Positions 37,101-49,539 of a stretch of DNA of 64,000 nt are shown here, one piece after another. The position numbers and the translations under genes were made by a program. The stretch's first letter is position 1. The number at the start of each line of letters is the position of its first letter. This DNA comes from Cymbidium sinense (taxonomy: Eukaryota; Streptophyta; Magnoliopsida; Asparagales; Orchidaceae), in contig CM038228.1 of NCBI GenBank assembly GCA_021442155.1, positions 15,293,179-15,357,178 on the forward strand, read 5' to 3'. Below the pieces are notes generated by a model. It searched no databases. It worked only from the letters and a program-made list of their open reading frames with translations, and was not told where the DNA came from.

Positions 37101-37173
37101 TGCTTATTAAAGGGATGAAATCTTTCTTTTCTACTAAAATACATGCATTAACAATCATTCAAGTGTGCCAAAA

Positions 37174-37174
<1 letters not shown>

Positions 37175-37256
<82 letters not shown>
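37175..37256. repeat. (TA)n microsatellite in LTR a
   Basis: About 41 TA units; absent from LTRs b and c at the matching place. Confidence 0.95.
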
Positions 37257-37262
<6 letters not shown>

Positions 37263-39219
37263 ATATGATATTTATTAAATCAAATACCATGAATAAAAAG
37301 AAATGTGTATGCTATTGATGATGAAAGTGGTGGAATGCATCCATGTTATAGTGATTCAATTTTATTAATCCTAGGATGCCTTTCATGTTTGGATAAGAAT
37401 CTTTAAGACTAACCCAAACTTAGGTTTAATAAATGTTTAATAAATGATTCACCAAAGAAACCAAAGTCATAATAACATACCTTTAAAAATAACTTAGGAT
37501 AAAGATGAAGGGGTCAAACCTCTTTCCTATTTATAATAAATATATATTAAGTAGGCATCAAATGAAATAAAAGAAATGTAAATTAAAAATTTAATCCTAA
37601 TGATTTGAAGTGCAACCTCCCATAATATTTAACTTAAACATCCACTTTAGATAATTATACTTAAAACCTTAGACATACCACCCACCTTAGCAACATTAGA
37701 ATACTAAGTCACCAATTCTAGCTTTTAGGTTAGGCCAGTGTATGTTGTGATGTTATGTTATATGTTATGAAATAGTATTTTAGACTAGATGTTAGGATTG
37801 TTTATGTATAAACTGAATATTAGGTTGTTAATACCTTAATGTTATTTTTTTGCATGGGATTATGTTAAAGAGGCTGAAATAATAAGTAAAAATATATGTT
37901 CTTGCTTGTAGGTTGCTTATGTCCTAAGCATAATCCAGTTAGGGAGTGGGCTTGACTTGTCCAAATATGTGAAATATAATCTCTTGGCTTATATGTTTGT
38001 TTAGCTAATATTTGTTTTGTAGGTGTAGTTAGATTTTATTTTCAATAACGTGTAATATTTATAATAAAAATTTGGATTAGTGCTATAGGGTTTATGATGG
38101 CGAGTTAGAAGGCAAGACACGGAAGGCTTTGTGAAAACTAAACAAACCAATCAAGAGAAGGAAAGAAGATTGAAGACCTTCATAGCAATCATTGTAATTG
38201 TAATATTCAGTTGTAATTTGAGTTGTATATAATAGAGTTGCTATCAATTTCTTCTTTTTATAATGGTACTTATCATCACCTTTTATTTATTTTTAAGAAA
38301 TTCATATGTTTGATTATTATGTTTAGTTTGTGCAATAGAAATGGCATGATTTTCATAGATTTCTTAAAGTGTGATGATTTGATGTGTGGCCTGAATGTGG
38401 TAGGCTCTTTAAGATAAAATTAAATTTTTAATCCTCACTAAATAACTCATAACTAAATTTTAATATAACTCATAACCTCATCTTAAAGCCTAAGTTCTTT
38501 ATCAAGATAAATAAAAGATTTAGTGACACCTTAGCTGGATATTGTATGTTATCACACCATGCATGTCGTATTATACCAATCTTGAATAGGGAGGGCCTCC
38601 ATTATTGCACAATAGGGGATACGCTTGACCTTTGAGGGTGATCCCTTGTAGTGGAGAACACCTCCTCTTTGATTAGAAATATTTCATCATGCATATAGGA
38701 ATAATTGTTCTAAGCCTTAGTCTGAAATGAATGTGTCAAAATGGTGTAAAAAGATTATAAATTTTTGCATTATTCTAAGTCATGTTTTCATACCAAACAT
38801 GATCTAGTCTCTTAGGAAGTGAGTGTAGGACTCTAGCTTCCTTCCTAATTAAATAACTATTGACCTCATTTTTAAAATGATCTCTCAATCCCTCCATCTT
38901 AGACATAGAACTTCTCTTAGACTTTAAGAGTTTCTTAGTCTTAAGACACATCTAGTGATTAGGTGAACACTCATAGCCACAGAGACTTAGAATAGTTAGC
39001 CATAGGAATAGGTCATGCCTTAGGGGTTAGGAAAATTTCCTACCCTTAGCTTGAACCATTCCTCACCTTCCTTCCTTGGTCAAACTCCAAATCAATCTTA
39101 TTTGATTTTCTCCAAACTCAAATCAATGCCACATGATTGAAATCCATGATTGAAATCGTGATTGAAATCCATGATTGCTTGATTAAATCCATGATTGAAA
39201 TCATGATTTAAAAATTTAA

Positions 39220-39620
39220 GTCAAATCTTTAAGTCCTTAATCTTCTTTTAAGGACTTAGCCTAAATCATGATCAAACCAATTCAAACTCATGAGATTTTC
39301 TCATAATTCATTTACATTCTCATTTACATTCACATATAGAAATGAAATATAAATTCAAAACAATCAAACCAAACTCAAAATTCAAAATCAATTCATAAAA
39401 TTTCCTAAGTCCTTTAAATTTTCCTTCATGGACTTAGCCAAAATCAACTCTAAATCAATTCAAATTCATGGGATTTTCTCATAACTCATTTATATTCTCA
39501 TTTATATTCACACATATAAATGAAATATAAATATAAATCAAACAAATCTAAATCCAAAATTCAAGCTCCAAACTCCAAAAATTTCCTATGTCCTTTAAGT
39601 TCCTCTTAAAAGACTTAGCC
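39220..39620 (+). repeat. AAGTCCTT hairpin repeats in LTR b
   Basis: Three units of about 170 bp with arms TAAGTCCTT and AAGGACTTA around an AT-rich loop (the third is imperfect). Each is followed by a second inverted pair of the type TCATTTATAT and ATATAAATGA. Homologous to 27780-28440 and 54070-54500. Confidence 0.7.
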
Positions 39621-39899
39621 TAGATCATGACCACATATATAAACAAAATATATAAATTCAAACAATCAAAACCAATTCCAAAATCAAACTCAAATCCATT
39701 AAATCCAAGCCTTTCAAGTCAAATCTTGAACTTAGTCAAATCAACTTCAAATCAAGCCAAACTCTTAATTTTCCTTCATGATTCAATCAACCCTACAATC
39801 ATGAATCCAAATATAAATACATACTTCAATCACTTAACCAAAATCCAATTAAAAAGTCAAGCCAAAATCCATTTCATGTTCACCCTTTGAACTTGAAAT

Positions 39900-41050
39900 T
39901 GTCAAATGAATCAAAACCCTTTTGACTTCAAACCATTTGCAAATGGATTTATATTTCGATCATAAGTCCATATACAAGTTCAATTAAACTCAAATCAAGC
40001 TTTGACCAAGTCATTTGACTCACTTAAACTCACTTGACCCAAAGTGACCTAAAGTACCCTTAAGAGCCAAATTTTAATCATAACTAAATTAAATTGAACT
40101 AAGCCCATCTATGCCTCTCATCATGATTAACAATCATCATGGGATGATCAATCAATCAAATTGGGTCAAACCAAATCAAGTTGACCAAGTCAACTTTCTT
40201 AAAAAAACCAACATAGCCAAAATTCAACATAGGCCAAATTGATTGAAACCATTGATCTAAGTTCATTCATGAACTATGTTTGAACTTGACCAAGTCAACA
40301 TTTGAGCCTAACCTAGCCAATTGGCCACTTGAAGTTGACCCAACTTGACCTAAAAAGTCAAAATGTGTCAAAACTTGATGCCAAATGATTGAAACCAATG
40401 GGTCAAGTTTATTTCAAATCACTTGTTGAACTTGAAAGCCTCAATTGGAACTAACTAGCCCAATTGACCTTGAACCCAACTTGACCTAAAGGGTCATGTT
40501 GAGCAAATTCAAACTTAACCAAAATTGATTGAAACAAAGATACCAATCCACTTCACATGATTAAAAACCTAAACCTAAACCCATGACCTTATGTCAAATG
40601 GGTCAAATTGGTCAACTTGACCATTTGACCTAAATGAAGTCATATGAGCCAAACTCAAAACTAAACCAAATTGAATCAAACAAAAGCCACCAAAACATTT
40701 CAAATGGTCATATGAACTTTAACCCTTAGTTTGACCAATTTGACCAATTGGTCAACTTGACCCATTTTGATAAATGGGTCAACATGAGCCAAACCATATC
40801 AAATGAACTCCAAATCCAATGAAACTTGGCCAAACCTATTTTCTCAACATACATATCCAAATTCAAAATAAACCAAATGGCCATTCTACCCCAAGGCCAT
40901 AGAACAAATTAAATCCATGGGAATTTGGTCAAGTCCTCTTCATATCAACTTGATACCTTCCTAAAAGGTCAAGTAGACCCTATGGATGGTGGCGCACCCA
41001 ACCCAATGGGTTTGGGTCTACCCAAATGGACCCAAGGCCAAAATTGACCC
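39900..41050. promoter_or_regulatory. TTGACC/GGTCAA-dense zone of LTR b
   Basis: TTGACC, GTCAA and their complements recur every few tens of bases; 40740-40755 is a perfect 16-base palindrome, TTGACCAATTGGTCAA. TTGAC followed by C or T is the W-box core bound by WRKY factors. Whether these act as W-boxes is inference. The same zone is in LTR a (33180-34430) and LTR c (54950-55780). Confidence 0.5.
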
Positions 41051-44000
41051 CATAACTCAAATTGGCCAAATAGAAAACTTCCCTCCACTTGATTTGAAGC
41101 ACATGGGAGGTTACCAATCAACTCCTTAGCTCAAATAGACCATGTGCCAACTCCTAAAAACTCAGATAGACCTTTCCATATTGGCAATTGGATCAAAATG
41201 ACAAGATAAGGATCCATTGCCATGGGAGATATACTCCATATTTCACTTCAATTTTTAATATGCATGTCGATTGAGTAAGAGAGAGTCAGAGGAGCCATCT
41301 TAGAGTGATCCTAAGCTCTCTAGAGGGAATTGAAATCAACCATTCTCAGTTTTCTTCAAGAGAAAAATGGGGAGCTCCAGATTTCCATACTTCCTCCACC
41401 AAATCCAACTCATTGCCTTTGCACACTCCTCGACCAAACCGAGCTTGCCAGCTCCCTCAAGTTTCAAAGGCAAGGGAAGGCTCACCTAGATCAAAACTGA
41501 GCTCACAAGGAGGAGGGGTTGGTCCATAGAGCAAGCTACTCAACCTTAGAAGCTAATTCTTTCACCACAACTTCATCTCAACCAAACAAAGCTCCTCTAA
41601 GAGAATTGAGCGCTAGTGATCACCTCTGGCGAGGTATGACATTTTTTGATCACTAGACTTAAGGTGTGTTGCTCTTTTATGAAAGAAAGTGTAATGGCAT
41701 GAAATTCTGACCATTGGGATAGGAGTGTTAAATGGTGTGTGCAAAGTTTTATTATAATCCAATCGATGAGCTTGGATCACTAGAACATGGGGCGATCTCC
41801 ATGATTCGCTTTGCGGGGATATATCTCAGATCCATCCATTTTTGGATGGACGAGATTAAACATGTTTTATATATTTATCCTTTTAAAACCAGATTCCATT
41901 CGATCCTTGATCGAACAATGTATCATAACCATGTCCCACCACCTGCATGATGAGATGTTTAAGTGCTCATCGATGGGAAGTGCTACCGTTGCAGTGTCGA
42001 CATGGATTAAAGGATTTAGTGGTTTTATAATTCTAATTAATCCTCTAAGCTATGAAAATTCATATCTCCCTAAATAAAAATAAACAAAATATGAAGTAAA
42101 TTTCCACTGAAAGATAATTCAATCTAGAATATTCTAAAATTAGTTTTAATGGATTTTATATTGTATCTTTCTCTGATTTTACCTTTTATTAGAAATATTA
42201 TTTTTCTAATTACTTCTTAATTAATCCTCTGATTAATCTCAAACTTCTTGGGTATATTTTGGGGATGACTTACTTCTCTAATTTTCTTGGGATTTGATGG
42301 CTTATTGAATTGAAAATGCTTTCCTAATCCCTTTATGTAATTAAGGATATTAAGGTTTGATTAGTGTTTTAATCCTTATTGAAGTTAATTAAGGTTTGAT
42401 CCAGTGAATAGGAGACTTAGGGAATAATTTTGGGGTATTTCTCTAAGCTATTCCCTAAACCCCTTTCTTTCCTTAATCTCTCTTAATTAAGGAATTCATT
42501 AATTACCCTCTTAATTAATTTCTAAAACCTTTCAAAACTTAATTAATCTACTTTGGGTTGGGTGTTCAAGAACCTAATTTCAATTAAGGAAAGCTCAACT
42601 CATATGTGTGGGGTGTTTTGAAATTACTTAAGTTAAACCCCTTAGCTTAATTAACATTAATCATGAGCCAAATTGCATTAGGCCTTTTCTTCTAGGTGCA
42701 TTACAAATTTAAATTCCTTGTGAGATTTTATGTCATCTCATTGGCTCATAATTATTTTTTTAATTATGTTAAGGTGGTGTATGTAAGGGTTAATTAACAT
42801 GCTTAATTCATACCTTAACCTAATCAAAATTTAAAATAAATATAATCATCTAAAATTAAAAAAAAATGTCAAACACATGTGGGAATGGTTAGGAATAGTA
42901 AACTCAACTTACATTTTTAAAATTCTGTTAAATTCAAAATCAAACAAAAATCATATTAAATAAACTTTGATTTACTTTAAGCTTTCTTACTTCATAAGAT
43001 TGTCTTTAGATTTAATTAAAGTGAATGTGTTTACATGCTTTCATTATTTTAATTCTTTCCAACATGCTAAATATGTATGTCATAGTGGTTTCATGCATCC
43101 ATGCTTTTCAAAATTAATTTAAAATGAAAATGTTTAGTTTTATCAAAATTGCATGTGTTTAAGTAAGTATTAAATTCAAACTATTTTCAAAATATATGAA
43201 TCAATTATCAAAACTGAAAGTGTACTTATATCTTAATTATAAGCTTGCATGTGAGTAAAATATAAGGATGTGCTTAGTGTGGTTCTCTCTCTTTTAGTAT
43301 AGTTTTGAATAGGATTGGGAAGGTGTGGTTCATTTGAAAAGAACCTAACACTTGTAATTCTAGATCCTTTTATTCATGCTATCACTTAAGAAGGATACCT
43401 ATGCTTGCACATATAAAATGCATAAAAAATAAATCAACTAATACAAATTTTTTGCATTCTTTCTTTTCCATTCATTTCTTTTGTACACATGTTTGTATTT
43501 AAGGAAAGTGGTATATTAGTCACGGACAAAGAGATTTTGAGGCTTTAAAGTAGGTCTTGTATCTTACACTTTGGTTAACAATTGTACTCTTATACCTTTT
43601 CTTCATGTGTGTGCATGTGAAAATGTAAGAAACCCTTTTCTACTTAATGAAAATCATGCATCATAAACTTTCAAATTTCCTTAAATGAATTACTTAGCAT
43701 GCATCATAAAGTGTGTTAAACATTCTCATTTGTATGTATATATATGCTTAAGACTCATTCATATGCATGTTATACATGTTGGGAAAGAAATGAAGTGATG
43801 TATAATTGGGAATTTGGTTCATTTTATTTAATCTTAAAATGCCTTTCTTTTTGAATGCATTTGTTTAGAGTTAATCTAAACTTAGGATTAATTAAAACAC
43901 TTAATCAAAACATTCACTAAACAAAACCAAAATATGAATCCACTTTATAAATTACTTAGGTTAGGGAAGGAAAGAGAAGTTCTCTTTTCTTTCCCTCTCT

Positions 44001-44644
44001 TTATAACTTAATAATTAATTATAGAATTCACTTGAACCTAATCGAAACATGATATAAAATCAACCCAAAATAATTAAATCATTTAAATGAAACCCTCCTC
44101 TAAGTTAAACATGCTTCACACTTAGAAAATTCTAACTTAAAGCCATAGCCAAGCATACCACACAAACCTCCAAAGCACACACATTAGGCTAAGTCACCAC
44201 TTCTAGCTTTAGGTTAGGGCGATGCATGGTTTGATGCTTGCTTTTATTTTATGATATATGTTTTAGAGTTTATGTTAGGATGTATAAGAGAATGAATGGT
44301 ACAATCTTAGTCTAACCATTATCTTCTTGGGATTGTGCTTAAGAGCTTGTAATAAATAAAAATATAAATGTTTTTTGTTGTGCAAGTGCTTATACCTAAG
44401 CATAATCAAATAGGCAGTGGACTTAGTCACCCATGTGGGTGATAAGTCAATATACATCTTGGGATTTTGTGTGGTTTGTTTAGCTAACCTTTGTTTTAGG
44501 TGTTCTAGATTTACTTTTCATGTAAACTTTACAATTAGAATTTTGGAATGATTTGTTATGGGGATTAGGATAAGCATTGGTCACAAGATCCTATCTTATG
44601 CACCATGTGAAGCCTTTGGAGCATCCACCTTCAACCATCCAAAA

Positions 44645-44705
44645 GGAGGAACCAAAAGAAGAAGAAGAAAGAAGAAGAAAAGAAGAAAAGAAGAATGAAG
44701 AAATG
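44645..44705 (+). repeat. AAG-rich purine tract in LTR b
   Basis: Almost uninterrupted A/G run of AAG and GAAG words. It recurs in LTR c at about 59500-59560. The small ORF through it is Glu/Lys-rich and not a gene. Confidence 0.75.
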
Positions 44706-45330
44706 AAGCTTGAAGACCCCATAATTTCAAATATAATTCATTTGCAATCAGTTGTATAAAATAGAGCTATCTCAATTTTGTTTTAGGGTTTGTCTTCACA
44801 ATGGCCTCTTATTTTTTTGCGATTAGCTTTATAAATTGATTGATGATTTGTTTAGCTTGTGCATTAAGTGGCATCATTTTTCTAGTTTCTTCCTTACTTT
44901 ATGTATTGCCTCGATGTGGATTAAGCTCTTAAGGAAAACTAAATCTTTTACCAAATCTAACAACTCAAAATTGAAAATAAAAAATAATCTAAAAGCTTAG
45001 GTTAAAATCAAGATAAAAGAATTAGCAACCCTTAATGATGAGTATTTCTTTTTATAACATCATGCACAAATGCATCTTATTTCACTCTTGATTGGAGGGC
45101 TTCCACCTTTATTGGAGAAACTTGGCTTGACCTTTGAGAGCCATGGTGGAAATACACCTCCTCCCTTCTTTTTGGCCAATAACTTTTTTAGTTCATAATT
45201 AGCTAAGTAAAATGATTGTCCAAAAAATGAAAATAAAAATGAAATCTAAATTGCAATAGATTTAGGTCATTTGAAGCATGCCCTTACATGATCTAGTCTC
45301 TTCAGGGAGTGAGTTTAAGGACTTAGTCTC

Positions 45331-46095
45331 ATTCCTTAGCATACCAAATTTGCTAAGGAGAAGTTTCCATTTTCAAAATTGAAACACAAATAAAAGTTTG
45401 AACACATCTTTTGGAATTTCATTTAGCATAACCAAATTTGCTAAGTGAAATTTCTATTTCACAAAATTAAGTGGGACTTCATCCTTAGCATACCATATTT
45501 GCTAAAGTAAAGTTTCTACTTTCAAACAAATCAAAACATAAATGAAACACATTAGGATTCCCTTAGCATACCTAAAGTTGCTAAGGATCCTACTTTTTCA
45601 AAATAAAAATAAAAAAATGAAACACCTTAGGATTTCTTAGCATACCCAAATGCTAAGAATCTATTTTCAAAAATCAAAAAAACACACTTGGGTTCTTCAC
45701 TTAGCATACCTAAATTTGCTAAATTTAATTTCAAAATCAACAACAATTCACCAAAAAAACTTTCAAACACTTCACTTAGCATACCCAAATTTGCTAAGTA
45801 AAATTCCAAAATCACTAAACAAAAAATAAAAATCAATTGACCCTTACTTTAACATACCCAAATTTGTTAAAGGAAAGGGTCCTCAAATCAAAAGAAAATC
45901 TAAATTCAAACAAATTTGAACCTATGGAAGCATCCTTCTCAAAATATTTGAATCCATCTTTCAACATACCCAAATTTGTTGAAGTTGGATTCATATTCAA
46001 AAATTTCTCTTTCAATCAAATTTCTAAATCTTCTCAAATCCATTTGAACCCCACTTAACACTTCCAAGATGTTGGATGTGGGTTCAAATTTTCAA
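45331..46095 (+). repeat. Array of covarying hairpins in the leader of element b
   Basis: About ten inverted-repeat units lie roughly 60-100 bp apart, most with loop TACCCAAAT or a close variant. Arms differ in compensating pairs: CCTTAGCA/TGCTAAGG (45334-45358), AATTTCATTTAGCA/TGCTAAGTGAAATT (45415-45452, one T-G), TTCTTAGCA/TGCTAAGAA (45634-45659), ACTTAGCA/TGCTAAGT (45774-45799), CTTTAACA/TGTTAAAG (45847-45872), and TTCAACA/TGTTGAA inside GAATCCA/TGGATTC (45950-45992). The last unit (about 46046-46087) has outer arms GAACCC/GGGTTC. The array lies between LTR and gag, so it would be in the genomic RNA. Base pairing appears to be kept while sequence changes, which points to selection for RNA or DNA structure. 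Confidence 0.8.
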
Positions 46096-47940
46096 TTCAA
46101 ATTCAAAAATCAACAAAGATAGAAATCTGATCCAAGCTCATTTCCTATTGCAAATTCTCAGATTCGATGATGTATAGCTCAATTTTTTTCTTTTGCTTGA
46201 TGCGAAATGGCGAGTAAATTTGTTTTCACTTTCCTCATGGAATGGATTTGGCTTTGGACCAAGCCAACTTCCCCCAATTGGATCATACACATCTTATCCA
46301 CTTTGGTAGGGATTGAGGAGTGAGGATTACATGTGAGGCACTCCCCTCATGACTCAAAGGGGAAGGTGGCAAAGCGGTCATCATCGGATTGATATACCGA
46401 TTGACATCTCCTCATTAAAGAGGAAAGTGGCAGTCCACCGGCATAGTATAGCATGCCAACCCCAATTTTTAGTGCCATGGTTTCTCATGAGTGAGGGCTA
46501 GCACCCTCTCATCATACCTCTAAGGGTAAGGCTCCCTGATCTCGGGGATTGCCTCCCCACACTTTTGAGTATGGGTCTACTCTCACTCCTCACATCCTAC
46601 GGACACAGGAACAAAATACATGATCAAGCGGTATCACACTAGGATTGCTAGAGATGGAGGACCCGTTCTTGTTGAGAGTTTCATTTTACTTTGCCCTTTG
46701 GTTATAGAAAGTTCCATCCTCTCTGGGTCAAACAAGAGGATGTTAGGAGGATTCACATCACCTCTACGTGGTCAACATCGACGGTAGTTTTGAGGTCATT
46801 TTCGACCTCGATTATCTTGTTGGGTAGGTGGAGCTTACGATGTTGATGCGGAGCTCAATTTGATCTGAGATCCATTATCCTCTATAGTGTGGGAAAACAT
46901 ATCCTTCAGGAGAGGGCCATAGAGGCCCATACATCTTCTCACATTACTAGTAGGGAGAGGCAGAGGTTGATCGGTCAGCGACTTCACACTTGTTGATTTT
47001 AGCTGGTGCTACATGCATATCATCTTACTTAGGACCGGTCATCAGGGAGGACAACTCATGTTCATAGAGAGTCGGTGGTGTCTCCACCACTCACCCCATC
47101 ATCCATCAAGTCACAGTATCTCTAATTCCATCGAAGTCCATGAAGGCCATATCCAAGGAGAAGCCTACCTCGTTGGTGATCTACTAGAGGATCTACTTCA
47201 TCTACATCTATTATGGTGGGAGCTCTCTACTTGACCTTCTACCCCAATGGTGGTGCGGAAGGAGTGGCAACCCCGAAGCATGGTATCCCTTCACCAACTC
47301 CACCGGTTAGGGGCGTGGAGATGGTAGATAGCCAGGATGATAGTGGAACCTCCTAGGAATGCCATCCCTTTCATACAGTGATAGTCGAGTGTCTCTCAAG
47401 AGTATGCATCCTCATAGGATTGACTCTCCAATAGAGGTCGTGCCTCTTGTACGGTGATCACACTGCTGATTATTTATTCTCATTTAGATAGATCGTTCTC
47501 TTGAGGAGATAGTAGCACATTATCTAGTAGAGAAGAAGGATATTGTGGGATATGATTGGTCAGATGAGGAGAAGGTCAGCTTCGATCCCAACTAAGATGA
47601 CTTGTTAATAGGTCATGGAGTGCAGAGATCTCTCTCAGGGTGAGCCATGGAAGGTGATGAGGTTGATCAGGAAGACACCAATCAGCCCAACACCTCCGAT
47701 ATCAGTTGAAACAAAAGATGAGCAGATAGATAGGATGGCATAGAGGACTTGTTAGCGCAATATCAATACTCAAAAAATAAGCCCTAGCAGTTCATCCCCT
47801 ACACAACGATTACGAGTTAGTGCATGTCTTGGACCCAGCCAAGACCTTACCTCCCATTGAGCAAGGTAGCACTAGCATGTATAGGAAGGTAGTGGAAAGT
47901 ACCTCCATATAAGAAAGGACATCAGATCCATGGTTGAGCA
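46096..47940 (+). other. Leader and pre-gag region of element b
   Basis: GC-richer than the LTR. It aligns with element c from about 63060 to the window end. Short open frames (for example 47013-47234) have no recognised domain. A stretch reading IDRSLEEIVAHYLVEKK (about 47490-47540) may be the N-terminal part of gag. Ogre elements often carry an extra ORF before gag, but I cannot identify one here. Confidence 0.45.
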
Positions 47941-48920
47941 TTAAGTGAAGGAAGCATTGGCTCAAGCGAGGAGGATCATCGGTTCCAAAGGGTAGATCCT
48001 ACCTGAAGGAATTCAATTCAATCTAATTTCCCAAGGGTTTCGTACCACCTTCCTTCAAAATATTTGATGGCAGTGGAAACCTAAGCGCATAACACTTGAG
48101 CCATTGCAATGAGGTGGTATGATGCTTTGCTATTCTACCTCTTTGTTAGTAGCCTAGTAGGGATTTCTTTTGATTGGTATGTTGAACTGCCCAACGGTTC
48201 AGTAAATACATTTGCTGAGTTAGAGAAACTCTTTATCAAAAGGTTTGCTAAAGCTTAGCAAAGAGTTACTGTAGGTGATCTTGTTGAGCAATAATACCAG
48301 TGAGTCCTTGTTGATTATATTCTTGATGGCATAACGAGTATGAAAACCTATGAGAACATGCCATTGAGATTCTTTTAAAGAATATCCATGGCATGGTTTC
48401 CTTTATGCTTAAGGGATTCACTATCAAGACATTTGAGAAGCTAATCAACAAGGCGGCTAGTCTACAAGGAGAGGCCAAAGTTGCCTTTATATCAGTTACT
48501 AAAAAAAATACAAAGGTCTATGAAGAAGCGGTGTGATGGTAGATAAGGGGAAGCATCCTAGAGATTAGTTTGAGACACGACCTCTGACCTCCACCTCCTT
48601 TCCACCATCACCCTAGGCCTCCACTCAGCCTCCATGACCACCTCACCTCCTTATACCATACCAAGCGGAGTGGCACACATACACGCCATGTAGCTATGGT
48701 CCTACTCTTTTAGATAAGTTTAACAAACCTTATTCATTTAAGAGGAGTGTCGGAAGATCTTTAAGAATCTCTTAAAGAAACTTGATTTTCAGCTACAAGC
48801 TAGGAGGAGGAAGTAGGCAAAGTCATGATCAAACTTTTCCTCTACCATCATATGCTAGGCCATGTTTTGGAGGATTGCTTCACATTTAAGGGGCTTGAAC
48901 ATAGCTTCAAGATCTGTTAG
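47941..48920 (+). pseudogene. Gag of the Ogre/Tat-like element
   Basis: Readable blocks: PPSFKIFDGSGN (about 48049), then DWYVELPNGSVNTFAELEKL and FIKRFAKA (about 48174-48258), the conserved core of gypsy gag proteins. Further on, GHVLEDCFTFKG (about 48860-48895) resembles a zinc-knuckle half. Gag would form the virus-like particle. Stops follow FAKA and occur elsewhere, and a frameshift lies near 48100, so it cannot be translated whole. Confidence 0.7.
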
Positions 48921-49539
48921 TTATCCCAAAGGAATACCTTGTGGAACAACCATCAGTTCCATTAGGGTAATCCTTGGGGATACATGTGATCCTTAACTAA
49001 AGAAGGTTGGGATATTTCTTTATCCAAAACCTCTAGAAGATCATCAGAAGATCAAGAAACTTTCCTTGTAGGTGCACGTCACAAACCTCCAACATCAAGG
49101 AAGGTTTGCAAGTTGCCAATGCCAACTCGAGGAAAATCAAGCAGTGCAATATGTGCGACCCGGATAGCCCTAGCACTACCAGTCCGACCTCCATCCTATA
49201 GTTTTAGCTTCCACATCGATGATTTCTTCAACTTCAGCTAGCTCTTCTTCTTCTACTTGTAGAACTCTCTCGATGGATAAGATCAAATCCTTACCACACT
49301 TTACTTGATTTCTACTTTGTACCTCCAAAAAATTTAGAAATTGAAGAATAAAGCTAGTTTGAATTACATCATGTCATCGATGGGTTGTCTTCTTTTATTC
49401 TAAAGATAACTCTTCAAGTCAAAATAACTAAAGATTGATCTTCCTCTTTGATTTGAGTTGGACTTTCCTACTCTAATACTACGGGTTCACCTCTTGAGAT
49501 AGACTTGGAATCATCGATTCGAGTCCCATAGGAGAAGTT

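Larger units (their letters stand above)
32932..38860 (+). mobile_element. LTR a of the Ogre/Tat-like family (diverged)
   Basis: Begins TGACCTCACTTTTAGAG and stays collinear with LTRs b and c. It has the TTGACC-rich zone (33180-34430), a block with AGGTGCATTGCAAATT (about 36006, comparable to 42700 and 57610), AAGTCACCAATTCTAGC (about 37700) and GGAGGGCCTCC...CTTGACCTTTGAG (about 38590-38640). It ends with ATGATCTAGTCTCT (about 38802), near the LTR end. It is about 5.9 kb, lacks most of the 150-bp hairpin array, and is more diverged than b and c. Element b starts immediately at 38861. It shows no coding capacity and holds a (TA)n tract at 37175-37256. Confidence 0.75.
38861..45340 (+). mobile_element. 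LTR b, 5' LTR of an Ogre/Tat-like element
   Basis: Starts TGACCTCATTTTTAAAATG and aligns with LTR c (from 53752) along its whole length. Parts in order: the AAGTCCTT hairpin repeats (39220-39620), the TTGACC/GGTCAA-rich zone (about 39900-41050), a GC-richer block (41280-42000), a long AT-rich part, an AAG tract (44645-44705) and the conserved end near 45300. Its last bases, the primer-binding site and 2.1 kb of leader are missing compared with element c, so the leader hairpins follow directly. LTRs of over 6 kb are exceptional among plant retrotransposons but are known for Ogre elements. Confidence 0.8.

Noticed and set aside
39627..39890. 87-codon ORF in LTR b
   Set aside because: Low-complexity AT-rich LTR sequence; the matching part of LTR c does not preserve the frame.
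44577..44759. Glu/Lys-rich ORF in LTR b
   Set aside because: Produced by the AAG purine tract; the LTR c equivalent is not open in the same way.
45331..46095. Regularly spaced repeats resembling a CRISPR-like array
   Set aside because: This is plant nuclear DNA inside a retrotransposon leader, units are imperfect inverted repeats with varying arms, and there are no constant direct repeats or cas genes.
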